A stretch of 24,840 bases of DNA from JAFGJU01 sp964570935 (GTDB lineage Bacteria; Eisenbacteria; RBG-16-71-46; JAFGJU01). The stretch is from the NCBI GenBank assembly GCA_964570935.1, contig CAZMZP010000076.1:1-24840 (forward strand), in the 5' to 3' direction. Position numbers and translations under genes: made by a program. How positions within the stretch are numbered: position 1 is the first letter of the stretch; each line of letters starts with the position of its first letter. Under the pieces are notes generated by a model. It searched no databases. It was not told where the DNA came from and saw nothing but the letters and a program-made list of their open reading frames with translations. Below are positions 1-6,923 of this stretch, piece after piece.

Positions 1-389
1 ACGGAAAGGCTCTCGATGGCGCACCGCGTGCAATGGTCGAACAGCACGCCGTAACCGGCGTTGGTGTTAATGGAGCTCTGGTCAGGAGAGACTCCGACTA
101 TTCTCTTGGCCCTGCCGCTCACGACGAGTCCCGCTGTTGCGTTCACGATAGTCTGCGGGTTCTCGCAGTTCCCGCAAGTGCTGTCCACGTAGGCGCGCGG
201 CTGAAGCCAATGGCTTCCTATCACGACTATCGTGGAGCTGTCGGGCGCTCTTGCCACTATGTCCGCAAGGTTGCCGGCGGGCTTGACCACGAACACCCGT
301 TCTGAACGACGGGGCTGGGCGAGGACGGAGGGCGGCAGGATCACAAGCATAGAAATCGCAAACACAAGCCAGGCGGCTCGAGGTTTCAC
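1..389 (-). CDS. secreted parallel beta-helix protein, N-terminal part (cut by window edge)
   Basis: Reading the minus strand from a GTG at 387-389 gives an uninterrupted frame to the window edge (about 129 residues). The N-terminus MKPRAAWLVFAISML followed by LPPSVLAQP is a typical signal peptide with cleavage near VLA-QP. The mature part has short hydrophobic strands in beta-helix rhythm (GNLADIVARAP, STIVVIGSHW, GLVVSGRAKRIVGVS, GYGVLFDHCTRCAIESLS), which resembles right-handed parallel beta-helix (pectate-lyase-fold) exported proteins. Four Cys occur in two CxxC pairs (CGNC, CTRC). The GTG overlaps the hyuB stop by 4 bases (GTGA), so translation is probably coupled to hyuB. The overlapping frame at 82-432 has no signal peptide and poorer composition, so it was not chosen. 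Function is unknown; a binding, structural or polysaccharide-active role is possible. The frame and signal peptide are seen; the fold is inferred. Confidence 0.72.
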   Translation of the reverse strand, partial: MKPRAAWLVFAISMLVILPPSVLAQPRRSERVFVVKPAGNLADIVARAPDSSTIVVIGSHWLQPRAYVDSTCGNCENPQTIVNATAGLVVSGRAKRIVGVSPDQSSINTNAGYGVLFDHCTRCAIESLS

Positions 390-2059
390 GGCCTTGTCCC
401 TCCTCTCCGGCGACGCGGCCTGCCGAGGCCACCGCCGCCGGGTGTCTCTATCCTTATTCTGTCGCCTGCGCGGCCCCGCAGCGAGGCCTTCGAAGGAAGA
501 CGCGAACTTTCAGAGCCGCGCACGAGCGTGTTGGTTCCGGTCTTCCCCGGGCTCCCGCCCTTGAGGCCGTAAGGAGCGCAGACGCGTCTGTCCGACAGGA
601 TGGACACTTCCGCGTCTGACAGGAGCTCCATTTCCCTCACCAGGCCTTCTCCGCCCCTTCGCCTGCCGCGGCCGCCGGAACCTCTCCTCACGGCGTAGCG
701 CGTCACCCGCAGGGGATACTCCTTCTCTATGACCTCGACAGGAGTGTTCATCGTGTTGGTCATGTGCGTCTGGACCGCGCTCAGGCCGTCCTGTCCGGGC
801 CGCGCGCCCATCCCGCCCGCGATGGTCTCGTAGTAAGTGAAGGGCTCGCCCGTTCGAGGGTTGACACCGCCCATGGACAGGTTGTTCATGGTTCCGCTCG
901 AGGCCGCCGGGACGTCGAGCCCCGGCACTTTTGACAGCGCTCCGTACACCACGTCCACGACTCTCTGCGAGGTTTCGACGTTTCCCGCGGCGACCGCGGC
1001 GGGCGGACGCGCGTTCAGCAGGCTGCCCGGCGGCGCGATGACCTTTATGGGCGCCATCGACCCGTAGTTTGCCGGAACGTCTCCGGCGAGCAGGGTCCTG
1101 AATACGTACATCACTGCCGACACCGTCACGGCGAACGGCGCATTCACGCACCCGGCGGTCTGGGCCGAAGTGCCGGTGAAATCCACTGTCGCTTCCCCGC
1201 GACCGATTCTGAGCTCACAGGCTATCTTGAGCCGCGCCCGGCTGACGCCGTCGTCGTCCATGCAGTCCACGAACGTATACCGGCCGCGGGGCAGCGAGCG
1301 AATGAGCCCGCGCATCATGTTCTCCGCGTATTCCTGGAGCGCCGACGCGGCGCGCGTGAGCTCGCTCCGGCCGTGGGAACGGAGCATCTCGACAAGACGC
1401 CTTCTTCCCAGTTCGTTCGCGGCCAGCTGCGCCAGAATGTCTCCGGCTCGTTCGTCGGGGGTCCGCACGTTGGCCAGCAGCAGGTTTAGAACGTCGGTGT
1501 TGGTCCTGCCCCGCCTTACGAGGAGGGTCGGCGGGATTATGAGGCCTTCCTGGTAGATCTCTCGGGACACCGGCATCGAGCCCGGTGACATGCCTCCCAC
1601 GTCCGCGTGATGGGCCCTGCTGGCCACGAAGAAGACGGGCCCGGACGCTCCGCGCGAGAGTCCGCCTGCTCCGCGGGCTCGTCCGACCCCGCCCCGACGA
1701 GATCCGGACGCACGACGGCACCGCCCGGCCGCACCTCGCTCGAAGACGGGTGTCACGAACGTGATGTCCGGAAGGTGAGTGCCGCCCCGGTAAGGGTCGT
1801 TGACGATGGCCGTGTCTCCGTCCCCAAGGTCGAACGAAGAGAGGACGGATTCGACCGAAAGAGGCATGGAACCAAGGTGCACGGGCAGATGCTCGCCCTG
1901 GACGACCATTCTGCCTCGCCCGTCAAACAGCGCGCAGGAAAAATCTCTTCTTTCCTTGATGTTGGGAGAGAACGAGGTGCGAGTGAGAGCCACACCCATC
2001 TCCTCGGCGACGCTCTTGAATAGATTATGGTAGATGTCCAGCCTGGACGGGTTGACCAT
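386..2059 (-). CDS. hyuB: hydantoinase B / oxoprolinase family subunit (HyuB)
   Basis: This is the beta subunit of an ATP-dependent hydantoinase/5-oxoprolinase/acetone-carboxylase-type enzyme, 557 residues and of usual family length. Family hallmarks are visible: RTSFSPNIKERRDFSCALFD near residue 27, GEHLPVHLGSMP near 55, NDPYRGGTHLPDIT near 86, FFVASRAHHADVGGMSPGSM near 143, a Gly-rich C-terminal GGVNPRTGEPFTYYETIAGG stretch, and the terminal TPGGGGLG. It starts 1 base after the hyuA stop with a GGAG 7 bases upstream of the ATG, so the two are one operon. The substrate cannot be read from sequence: N-methylhydantoin, oxoproline or a ketone are all possible. Residues about 108-140 are Arg/Gly-rich, lack family character and appear to be read in the wrong frame (see findings). 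Confidence 0.93.
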   Translation of the reverse strand: MVNPSRLDIYHNLFKSVAEEMGVALTRTSFSPNIKERRDFSCALFDGRGRMVVQGEHLPVHLGSMPLSVESVLSSFDLGDGDTAIVNDPYRGGTHLPDITFVTPVFERGAAGRCRRASGSRRGGVGRARGAGGLSRGASGPVFFVASRAHHADVGGMSPGSMPVSREIYQEGLIIPPTLLVRRGRTNTDVLNLLLANVRTPDERAGDILAQLAANELGRRRLVEMLRSHGRSELTRAASALQEYAENMMRGLIRSLPRGRYTFVDCMDDDGVSRARLKIACELRIGRGEATVDFTGTSAQTAGCVNAPFAVTVSAVMYVFRTLLAGDVPANYGSMAPIKVIAPPGSLLNARPPAAVAAGNVETSQRVVDVVYGALSKVPGLDVPAASSGTMNNLSMGGVNPRTGEPFTYYETIAGGMGARPGQDGLSAVQTHMTNTMNTPVEVIEKEYPLRVTRYAVRRGSGGRGRRRGGEGLVREMELLSDAEVSILSDRRVCAPYGLKGGSPGKTGTNTLVRGSESSRLPSKASLRGRAGDRIRIETPGGGGLGRPRRRRGGTRP

Positions 2060-2060
2060 T

Positions 2061-4184
2061 CTACGTCTCCAGTATCAGGTTGCCGCAGGAGTCCACGCCG
2101 CATCTCGCGTCGCCCGGCACGTACGTGGTGGAGCTCTCCTCCACGACCAGGGCCGGGCCCAAGAACCGCGCGCCCGGCAGCAAGTCGCTCCTCTCGTAGA
2201 GCGGTATTGTCCTGAACCGGCCCGACGCGTACGCCTCCACGCGACGCGCGGGATGAGGGCACGCGGACTGGCGGCCTGCTTGACGCGCTCTCCGGGCGTG
2301 CGCGTGAACGCCGTGAGCGCCGCACTGACATTCTGACGCGGCAGAAGAGTGCCTGCCGCGCGTTCCCTCCCAGGCCGGATGCGCCGCCCTCCCGATCGCT
2401 CTCACCCTGACGTTGACGACCTCGGTTTCACGCTCCGGCGAAGAGTGTCCGTAGAGCTGCTCGTGCCAGGCATGAAAGGCATTGCGGAAGCCGCGACCGA
2501 AAGGGACCGTGATCTCGTACGATTGGCCCACGTACCTGACGTCCGCGTAACGTTGAAGCGTGGTGTCTCCGGCCCGAACGCCTTCGGCCGCGAAATAGCC
2601 CCGCGCGAGTCTTTCCATTCTCCCGAACTCGCGCTCGATTCGGCTCGAGTCCTCACCGCGACCCCGAGACCGTCCAAACGCAGCGGAAGGGCCGGCCTCC
2701 CGGGAAAGCACGGTCCGCGAGAAATCCCGCATTATGGGCGCACCCAGCAGGCCGCGCGAGCACATGACGCCCGGGTCCACGGGCACAAGAACCCGCCTGA
2801 TGTTAAGCGCTCTCGCGAGCTCGACCGCGTGCAGCGGCGCGGCTCCTCCGAACGCCACCAGGGCAAAATCGGCGGGATCGTGGCCCCTCTCGACCGACAC
2901 TACCCTTATTGCCCGGATCATCGTGGCGTTGGCCACGTCGAGGACCGCCACTGAGACCTTCTCCGCTCCCCCGCGCGCGCCGGGCCCCGCATTCAACCTG
3001 AGCTTTCGTGAGAGGGCTGACGCGGCCTGTCTCGCCCGCTCGGGATGGAGCCGCATCCTTCCGCCGAGGAAGTAATCGCTCTGAAGCCGGCCGAGGAGCA
3101 GGTTTGCGTCAGTGACGGTGAAGTCCACCCCCTTCCCGTAGCACGCGGGCCCGGGGTCCGCGCCGGCGCTCTGCGGCCCCACCCTGAGAGCGCCTCCGCG
3201 GTCCATCCATGCAGTGGACCCGCCTCCCGCGCCGACGGTGTGCACGTCGACGATGGGGGTCTTGATGGGACAGCCGCCCACGACGGCGTCAGAGCGGAAA
3301 CCTATCCGGCCGTCGCAGAGGGAGACGTCCGTGGACGTGCCTCCCATGTCGAAGGTGATGAACCTATCGAGGCCTGCCTCTCGCGCCTCGCCGAACGCGC
3401 CCAGCACGCCGGCGGCCGGTCCCGACAGAATCGAGTGCACCGCGTTTCCGGCTGCGTGAGCAGCCGAGGCCAGGCCTCCGTTGGACTGCATCACGAGGAG
3501 CTTCGGCCCTCCCAGCTCGGCGCCCAGTCTGCCGACGTGCTCGCGAAGCAGCGGCGCGACGTAGGCGTTGGCGCAGGTCGTGCTGAAACGCTCGTACTCC
3601 CGGTACTCAGGCAGGACGTCGAACGAAGTGTGAACGTCGTCGAAGTAGCGGCTCAAAAGCTTTTTCGCCGCGCGCTCGTTCGCCGGGTTCGCGTAAGAGT
3701 TGATGAAACACACGGCCACGGACTGCACTCCCTCGCGCTTGAGACGCACCGCGACCCTGGCCACCGGCGCTCTCGCCAGGGCAGTCAGCACAGTGCCGTC
3801 GGCCGCGGTTCTCTCTCGAACGCCGACCCTCAGAGCCCGGCCCACGACCGGAGGCGGCGCCGTGACGTTCATGTCGTAGATCTTCCCGCGGACCTGTCTT
3901 CCGATCTCTATCACGTCTTCGAAGCCCGACGTGGTGAGGAGAGCGGTCACCGCGCCCCTTCGCTGAATCAGAGCGTTGGTGGCCACGGTCGTCCCGTAGA
4001 GCACGGCGCCGGCGGCCCCGGCGGGGCGTCCGGCCAGAAGCTCGCGGACGCCGTGAAGAACCGCCTCAGCCGGGTCGTCGGGCGTGGACGGCACCTTGTG
4101 GATTCGCAGGCGTCCGGCCTCGACACACACGAAGTCAGTAAACGTGCCGCCGGTGTCTACGCCTATGAGGATTCTTGAATTCAT
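2061..4184 (-). CDS. hyuA: hydantoinase A / oxoprolinase family subunit (HyuA)
   Basis: ATP-binding subunit of the hydantoinase/oxoprolinase complex (707 residues, normal length), a partner of the downstream HyuB. The N-terminal IGVDTGGTFTDFV phosphate loop (residues 7-19), GTTVATNALIQRRGA (about 64-78), FDMGGTSTDVSL (about 276-287) and the VAFGGAAPLHAVELA segment are signatures of the acetate/sugar kinase-like HyuA fold. The C-terminal RFRTIPLYERSDLLPGARF followed by GPALVVEESSTTYVPG matches the family ending. A residue stretch of about 608-646 is unusually rich in His, Cys and Arg. The overlapping frame there encodes a far more ordinary segment, so a compensated frameshift or sequence error is likely. 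No good Shine-Dalgarno is seen before the ATG, but the conserved N-terminus fixes the start. It is divergent from the subtilase gene with 166 bases between them; I could not define its promoter. Confidence 0.93.
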   Translation of the reverse strand: MNSRILIGVDTGGTFTDFVCVEAGRLRIHKVPSTPDDPAEAVLHGVRELLAGRPAGAAGAVLYGTTVATNALIQRRGAVTALLTTSGFEDVIEIGRQVRGKIYDMNVTAPPPVVGRALRVGVRERTAADGTVLTALARAPVARVAVRLKREGVQSVAVCFINSYANPANERAAKKLLSRYFDDVHTSFDVLPEYREYERFSTTCANAYVAPLLREHVGRLGAELGGPKLLVMQSNGGLASAAHAAGNAVHSILSGPAAGVLGAFGEAREAGLDRFITFDMGGTSTDVSLCDGRIGFRSDAVVGGCPIKTPIVDVHTVGAGGGSTAWMDRGGALRVGPQSAGADPGPACYGKGVDFTVTDANLLLGRLQSDYFLGGRMRLHPERARQAASALSRKLRLNAGPGARGGAEKVSVAVLDVANATMIRAIRVVSVERGHDPADFALVAFGGAAPLHAVELARALNIRRVLVPVDPGVMCSRGLLGAPIMRDFSRTVLSREAGPSAAFGRSRGRGEDSSRIEREFGRMERLARGYFAAEGVRAGDTTLQRYADVRYVGQSYEITVPFGRGFRNAFHAWHEQLYGHSSPERETEVVNVRVRAIGRAAHPAWEGTRGRHSSAASECQCGAHGVHAHARRARQAGRQSACPHPARRVEAYASGRFRTIPLYERSDLLPGARFLGPALVVEESSTTYVPGDARCGVDSCGNLILET

Positions 4185-4293
4185 GCCGATGGAACCCCGG
4201 GGTCAAAGGAGCGCCCGCTCGCGCCCACGACAGGATAATTGATTCTCCTCGCGGAGGCCAGGATTCTGAGCTCACGGCTCGGCCAGTCCGTCC

Positions 4294-4323
4294 TTGACCG
4301 GGACGGTCAAAAAGTGGGATAAT
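4294..4323 (+). promoter_or_regulatory. sigma-70-type promoter of the subtilase gene
   Basis: The -35 box TTGACC (4294-4299) and -10 box GATAAT (4318-4323) are separated by 18 bases. Each matches 5 of 6 consensus positions. Transcription would start near 4330, just before the TAGGAG ribosome site at 4335-4340. This leaves the TTG at 4294 and the ATG at 4327 outside the message and makes ATG 4351 the true start. Confidence 0.72.
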
Positions 4324-4350
4324 TGTATGAGTAATAGGAGTATCACATCC

Positions 4351-6270
4351 ATGCGCAACACACCACTGCCGGCAGCGGTCCTGCTGCTGAGTCTGTCCTT
4401 ATGCTGCCTCACTTCGGTCCCTTCCGCGGCTTCGGTGGACGTCGCTCCCCCGTTCAGTTCGCGCCTCGAGATTCCAGGCCTTTCTCGATTCTCCAGCGTC
4501 TCGCCCGACAGTCTGGTGACAGTCTGGGTTTTCTTCACGGACAAGGGACCCCGGCTGGACGTTGAACGCGAGGTCAGGGCCGTCGAGCGGCGCTTCTCAC
4601 CCCGGGCAATGGCCAGACGCGCGAAGGTTCGCAGCGGCCCGCTCGTGGACTGGCGCGACCTTCCGGTCTCCCGCGACTATGTTCAACGCCTCAGGGCAAT
4701 GGGGTTCGAGGTGAGGGCGATCTCCAGGTGGGTGAACGCGGCAAGCGCGAAATGCCGCGCGGGAGAGCTGTACCGATTGTTCCAGGTTCCGTTCGTCAGA
4801 CAGGTCCGCCCGGTCGCGTCCTTTCCGAAGAGGGACGTCATAATCGAGGAAGTGGAATCACTCCGGCCGAAGCCGTCACTCGAGCCGGCGCCTTCGGGCG
4901 GCTCTACCCCGTCGGGCGCGCCAGGCCTGGGCCTGACCTCCGACACACGTTCCCTCGCCCCGGGTCCTTCGCTCGAGCCGGGTTATTCCCTCGCCCCGGG
5001 TGACACTTCGTTCTACGGTGCGACGTGGAGGCAGCTCGACTTGATCCAGGTGCCCCAGCTTCACGCCGAGGGGTACACGGGCAGCGGCGTCTTCATCGGA
5101 GTCCTTGACACCGGCTTTGACCTCACTCACGAGGCCCTCCAGAACGTCAACGTCGTGGCTCAGTGGGACTTCATCAACTGGGACAGCGTCACCGCCAACG
5201 AGACGGGCCAGGACGCCTACAATCAGTACTATCACGGGACGTACATCATCGGGCTTCTGGCGGGCTACAAGCCCGGGACCTACTCGGGCGCGGCCTTCGA
5301 CGCCGACTACGCTCTGGGCAAGACCGAGTACGTGCCCACCGAGACCCCGGTGGAGGAAGACTACTGGGTGATGGGGATCGAGTGGCTGGACAGCCTGGGC
5401 GTGGACCTGGTCTCGAGCTCACTCGGCTACATAGACTGGTACACATACGAGGACATGAACGGAGACTCCGCGGTGACGACGATCGCCGCGGACATCGCGG
5501 TCTCGAACGGAGTGAGCATCTTCAGCGCCATGGGCAACGGAGGCCTGACCACCTACCCCTACCTGATCGCGCCCGCGGACGGAGACAGCGTGATGTCGAT
5601 CGGCGCGGTGGATTCTTTGGGCGTGCTGTGGCCGCAGAGCTCGCGGGGCCCCACCTACGACGACAGGATAAAACCCGAGGTCGTCGCCCAGGGCAGGGTG
5701 CCCTACTGCGTCAGTCCGACCGTTCCCACGAGCTACGTCAGGGTCAGCGGCACCTCTTGCTCCACGCCTCTCGCCGCGGGAGCCTGCGCGCTCGTGCTTC
5801 AGAAGAAACCGACGTGGGTTCCGATGATGCTGAGGGAGGCGGTCCGCGCCACGGCCACCAACTCCGCCTCACCTGACACGGCCGTGGGCTGGGGCATTCT
5901 CCAGGCGAAGGATGCGTCCGACCACGCAATAGTCGCGGTGGCCGACCAGCCGGAAGGCGCGCCTCAGGCGATGAAGACCGTAATAACGGTCGAGAGCGAA
6001 CCCAACCCCTTCAACCCGCTCACGACGATCCGCGCGCGGGTGTCTGTCGCGCCCGGCTCGGGACAGCCGGCGGACCTCTCCGCGAAAGTGTTCGACGTGT
6101 CGGGCAGATGCGTGAGGGACTTCGGCCGGGTGAAGGTCACGGACGGTTCGGCCACGATTCTCTGGGACGGGAAGAACGGCGAAGGAAGAGCGCTGCCTTC
6201 CGGCGTTTACGTGTTCGCGGCCCGGGACGGCGAGACGTTGGGCACGAAGAAGCTCCTGCTTCTCAAGTAG
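4351..6270 (+). CDS. secreted subtilisin-like serine protease (S8) with FlgD-like C-terminal domain
   Basis: Exported peptidase of 639 residues from ATG 4351, which has TAGGAG 10 bases upstream. A signal peptide (MRNTPLPAAVLLLSLSL, cleavage near PSAAS) leads into an inhibitor-like pro-region (about 30-170) and a Pro/Ser/Gly-rich linker (about 175-225). The S8 catalytic domain (about 235-530) carries Asp253 in VLDTGFD, His295 in YYHGTYI, the oxyanion Asn396 in AMGNGG and Ser469 in SGTSCSTP. The usual GTSMA is therefore GTSCS. The end (about 540-639) has PNPFNPLTTI, FDVSGR, WDGKNGEGRALPSGVYVF and KKLLLLK, a FlgD-like Ig/type-A sorting-like domain common in FCB-group secreted proteins. It probably degrades extracellular protein at the cell surface. 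It is monocistronic: the neighbours are divergent (hyuA) and convergent (DUF6125-like). Confidence 0.93.
   Translation: MRNTPLPAAVLLLSLSLCCLTSVPSAASVDVAPPFSSRLEIPGLSRFSSVSPDSLVTVWVFFTDKGPRLDVEREVRAVERRFSPRAMARRAKVRSGPLVDWRDLPVSRDYVQRLRAMGFEVRAISRWVNAASAKCRAGELYRLFQVPFVRQVRPVASFPKRDVIIEEVESLRPKPSLEPAPSGGSTPSGAPGLGLTSDTRSLAPGPSLEPGYSLAPGDTSFYGATWRQLDLIQVPQLHAEGYTGSGVFIGVLDTGFDLTHEALQNVNVVAQWDFINWDSVTANETGQDAYNQYYHGTYIIGLLAGYKPGTYSGAAFDADYALGKTEYVPTETPVEEDYWVMGIEWLDSLGVDLVSSSLGYIDWYTYEDMNGDSAVTTIAADIAVSNGVSIFSAMGNGGLTTYPYLIAPADGDSVMSIGAVDSLGVLWPQSSRGPTYDDRIKPEVVAQGRVPYCVSPTVPTSYVRVSGTSCSTPLAAGACALVLQKKPTWVPMMLREAVRATATNSASPDTAVGWGILQAKDASDHAIVAVADQPEGAPQAMKTVITVESEPNPFNPLTTIRARVSVAPGSGQPADLSAKVFDVSGRCVRDFGRVKVTDGSATILWDGKNGEGRALPSGVYVFAARDGETLGTKKLLLLK
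4950..5001 (+). repeat. imperfect 36-base tandem repeat in the subtilase linker
   Basis: A 16-base unit beginning ttccctcgcc occurs exactly at 4950-4965 and again at 4986-5001, a period of 36 bases or 12 residues. It encodes SLAPG twice. The intervening unit CTCGAGCCGG (4972-4981, SLEP) also occurs at 4879-4888. The repeats form a Pro/Ser linker between the pro-region and catalytic domain and could vary in copy number between strains. Confidence 0.6.
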
Positions 6271-6271
6271 C

Positions 6272-6289
6272 AGCCGGAAACTCCGGGCT
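6272..6289. terminator. short hairpin between convergent genes
   Basis: CCGGA-AAC-TCCGG (6274-6286) forms a 5-bp stem with a 3-base loop just after the subtilase stop. It can be extended by three pairs around a single bulged G, and two Ts follow. It is a weak intrinsic terminator candidate without a proper U-tract. Confidence 0.35.
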
Positions 6290-6353
6290 TCCGCAGTCGC
6301 GAGGCTCGGCTCCTGTTGTCGCGATGCGCCGGTCCGGCCTGCGCCCCCGCCTT

Positions 6354-6872
6354 CTATTCCCCTTCTCTGACCCGGAACCTCCAGGCGCACCAGGTGTCCG
6401 TCCCGTGCTCGTCGGGCGGACAGACGAGGCACTCAGTTTCTATCCTGGGGTCTATCGTCCTGGCGAAGAGTGAGTACTCCACGATTCCGATTTCCTTGCA
6501 CGGAAAGTCGGGCAGACCCTTCCTCTTCCTCGCCTCCTGGACTCTGCACTTCCTCATCCTGAAGACACAGCTCGATGCCGTGACCGCTTCTATCTCCTGC
6601 TCGTTGATGAAGGCGTAAAGCCTGAACCCCAGGGCCTCGATGAGGGCGGGGATCCCGTCGCCCGGCTTCATGCCCAGTCTCTGCATGATGCGCTCGGCCT
6701 CGATGACCGTGAACTTGGCCCACGCCTCCTTGTCCAGCGTCATTGCCGCTTCCATGCCGAAAGCGGCCTCCACCTCCAGAAACCACAGCCCGTCGTGCGC
6801 CAGCCAGTTCTTGGCGCAGTCCGACACGAACGCGAGCAGCTCTTCTTTTGTGAGGTCAGACGGTTTCTTCAT
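6354..6872 (-). CDS. DUF6125-like Cys-rich cytoplasmic protein
   Basis: A 172-residue soluble protein with no signal peptide, preceded by GGAGG 4 bases before the ATG. The N-terminal half is helical with KNWLAHDGLWFLEVEAAFG (about 21-39). The C-terminal half holds six Cys (102, 109, 125, 148, 151, 162) in a conserved-looking pattern: CVFRMRKCR, GLPDFPCKEIG, DPRIETECLVCPPD and TWCAW. From memory this matches the DUF6125 family, which is related to L-2-amino-thiazoline-4-carboxylate hydrolase-like proteins and has no settled function. The Cys layout suggests metal or Fe-S binding; that is inference. It is the last gene of the seven-gene minus-strand run, 51 bases after the M14 peptidase gene. 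The family name needs a profile search; the gene itself is secure. Confidence 0.82.
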   Translation of the reverse strand: MKKPSDLTKEELLAFVSDCAKNWLAHDGLWFLEVEAAFGMEAAMTLDKEAWAKFTVIEAERIMQRLGMKPGDGIPALIEALGFRLYAFINEQEIEAVTASSCVFRMRKCRVQEARKRKGLPDFPCKEIGIVEYSLFARTIDPRIETECLVCPPDEHGTDTWCAWRFRVREGE

Positions 6873-6923
6873 CGAGCCTCCACGGTTGCCGCGAGCGATG
6901 CGGCGCCGGGGTTCCCTCGCCCG

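Noticed and set aside
82..432. 116-codon minus-strand frame overlapping the hyuB end
   Set aside because: The GTG-started frame at 389 has a signal peptide, beta-helix pattern and stop/start coupling; this frame has none.
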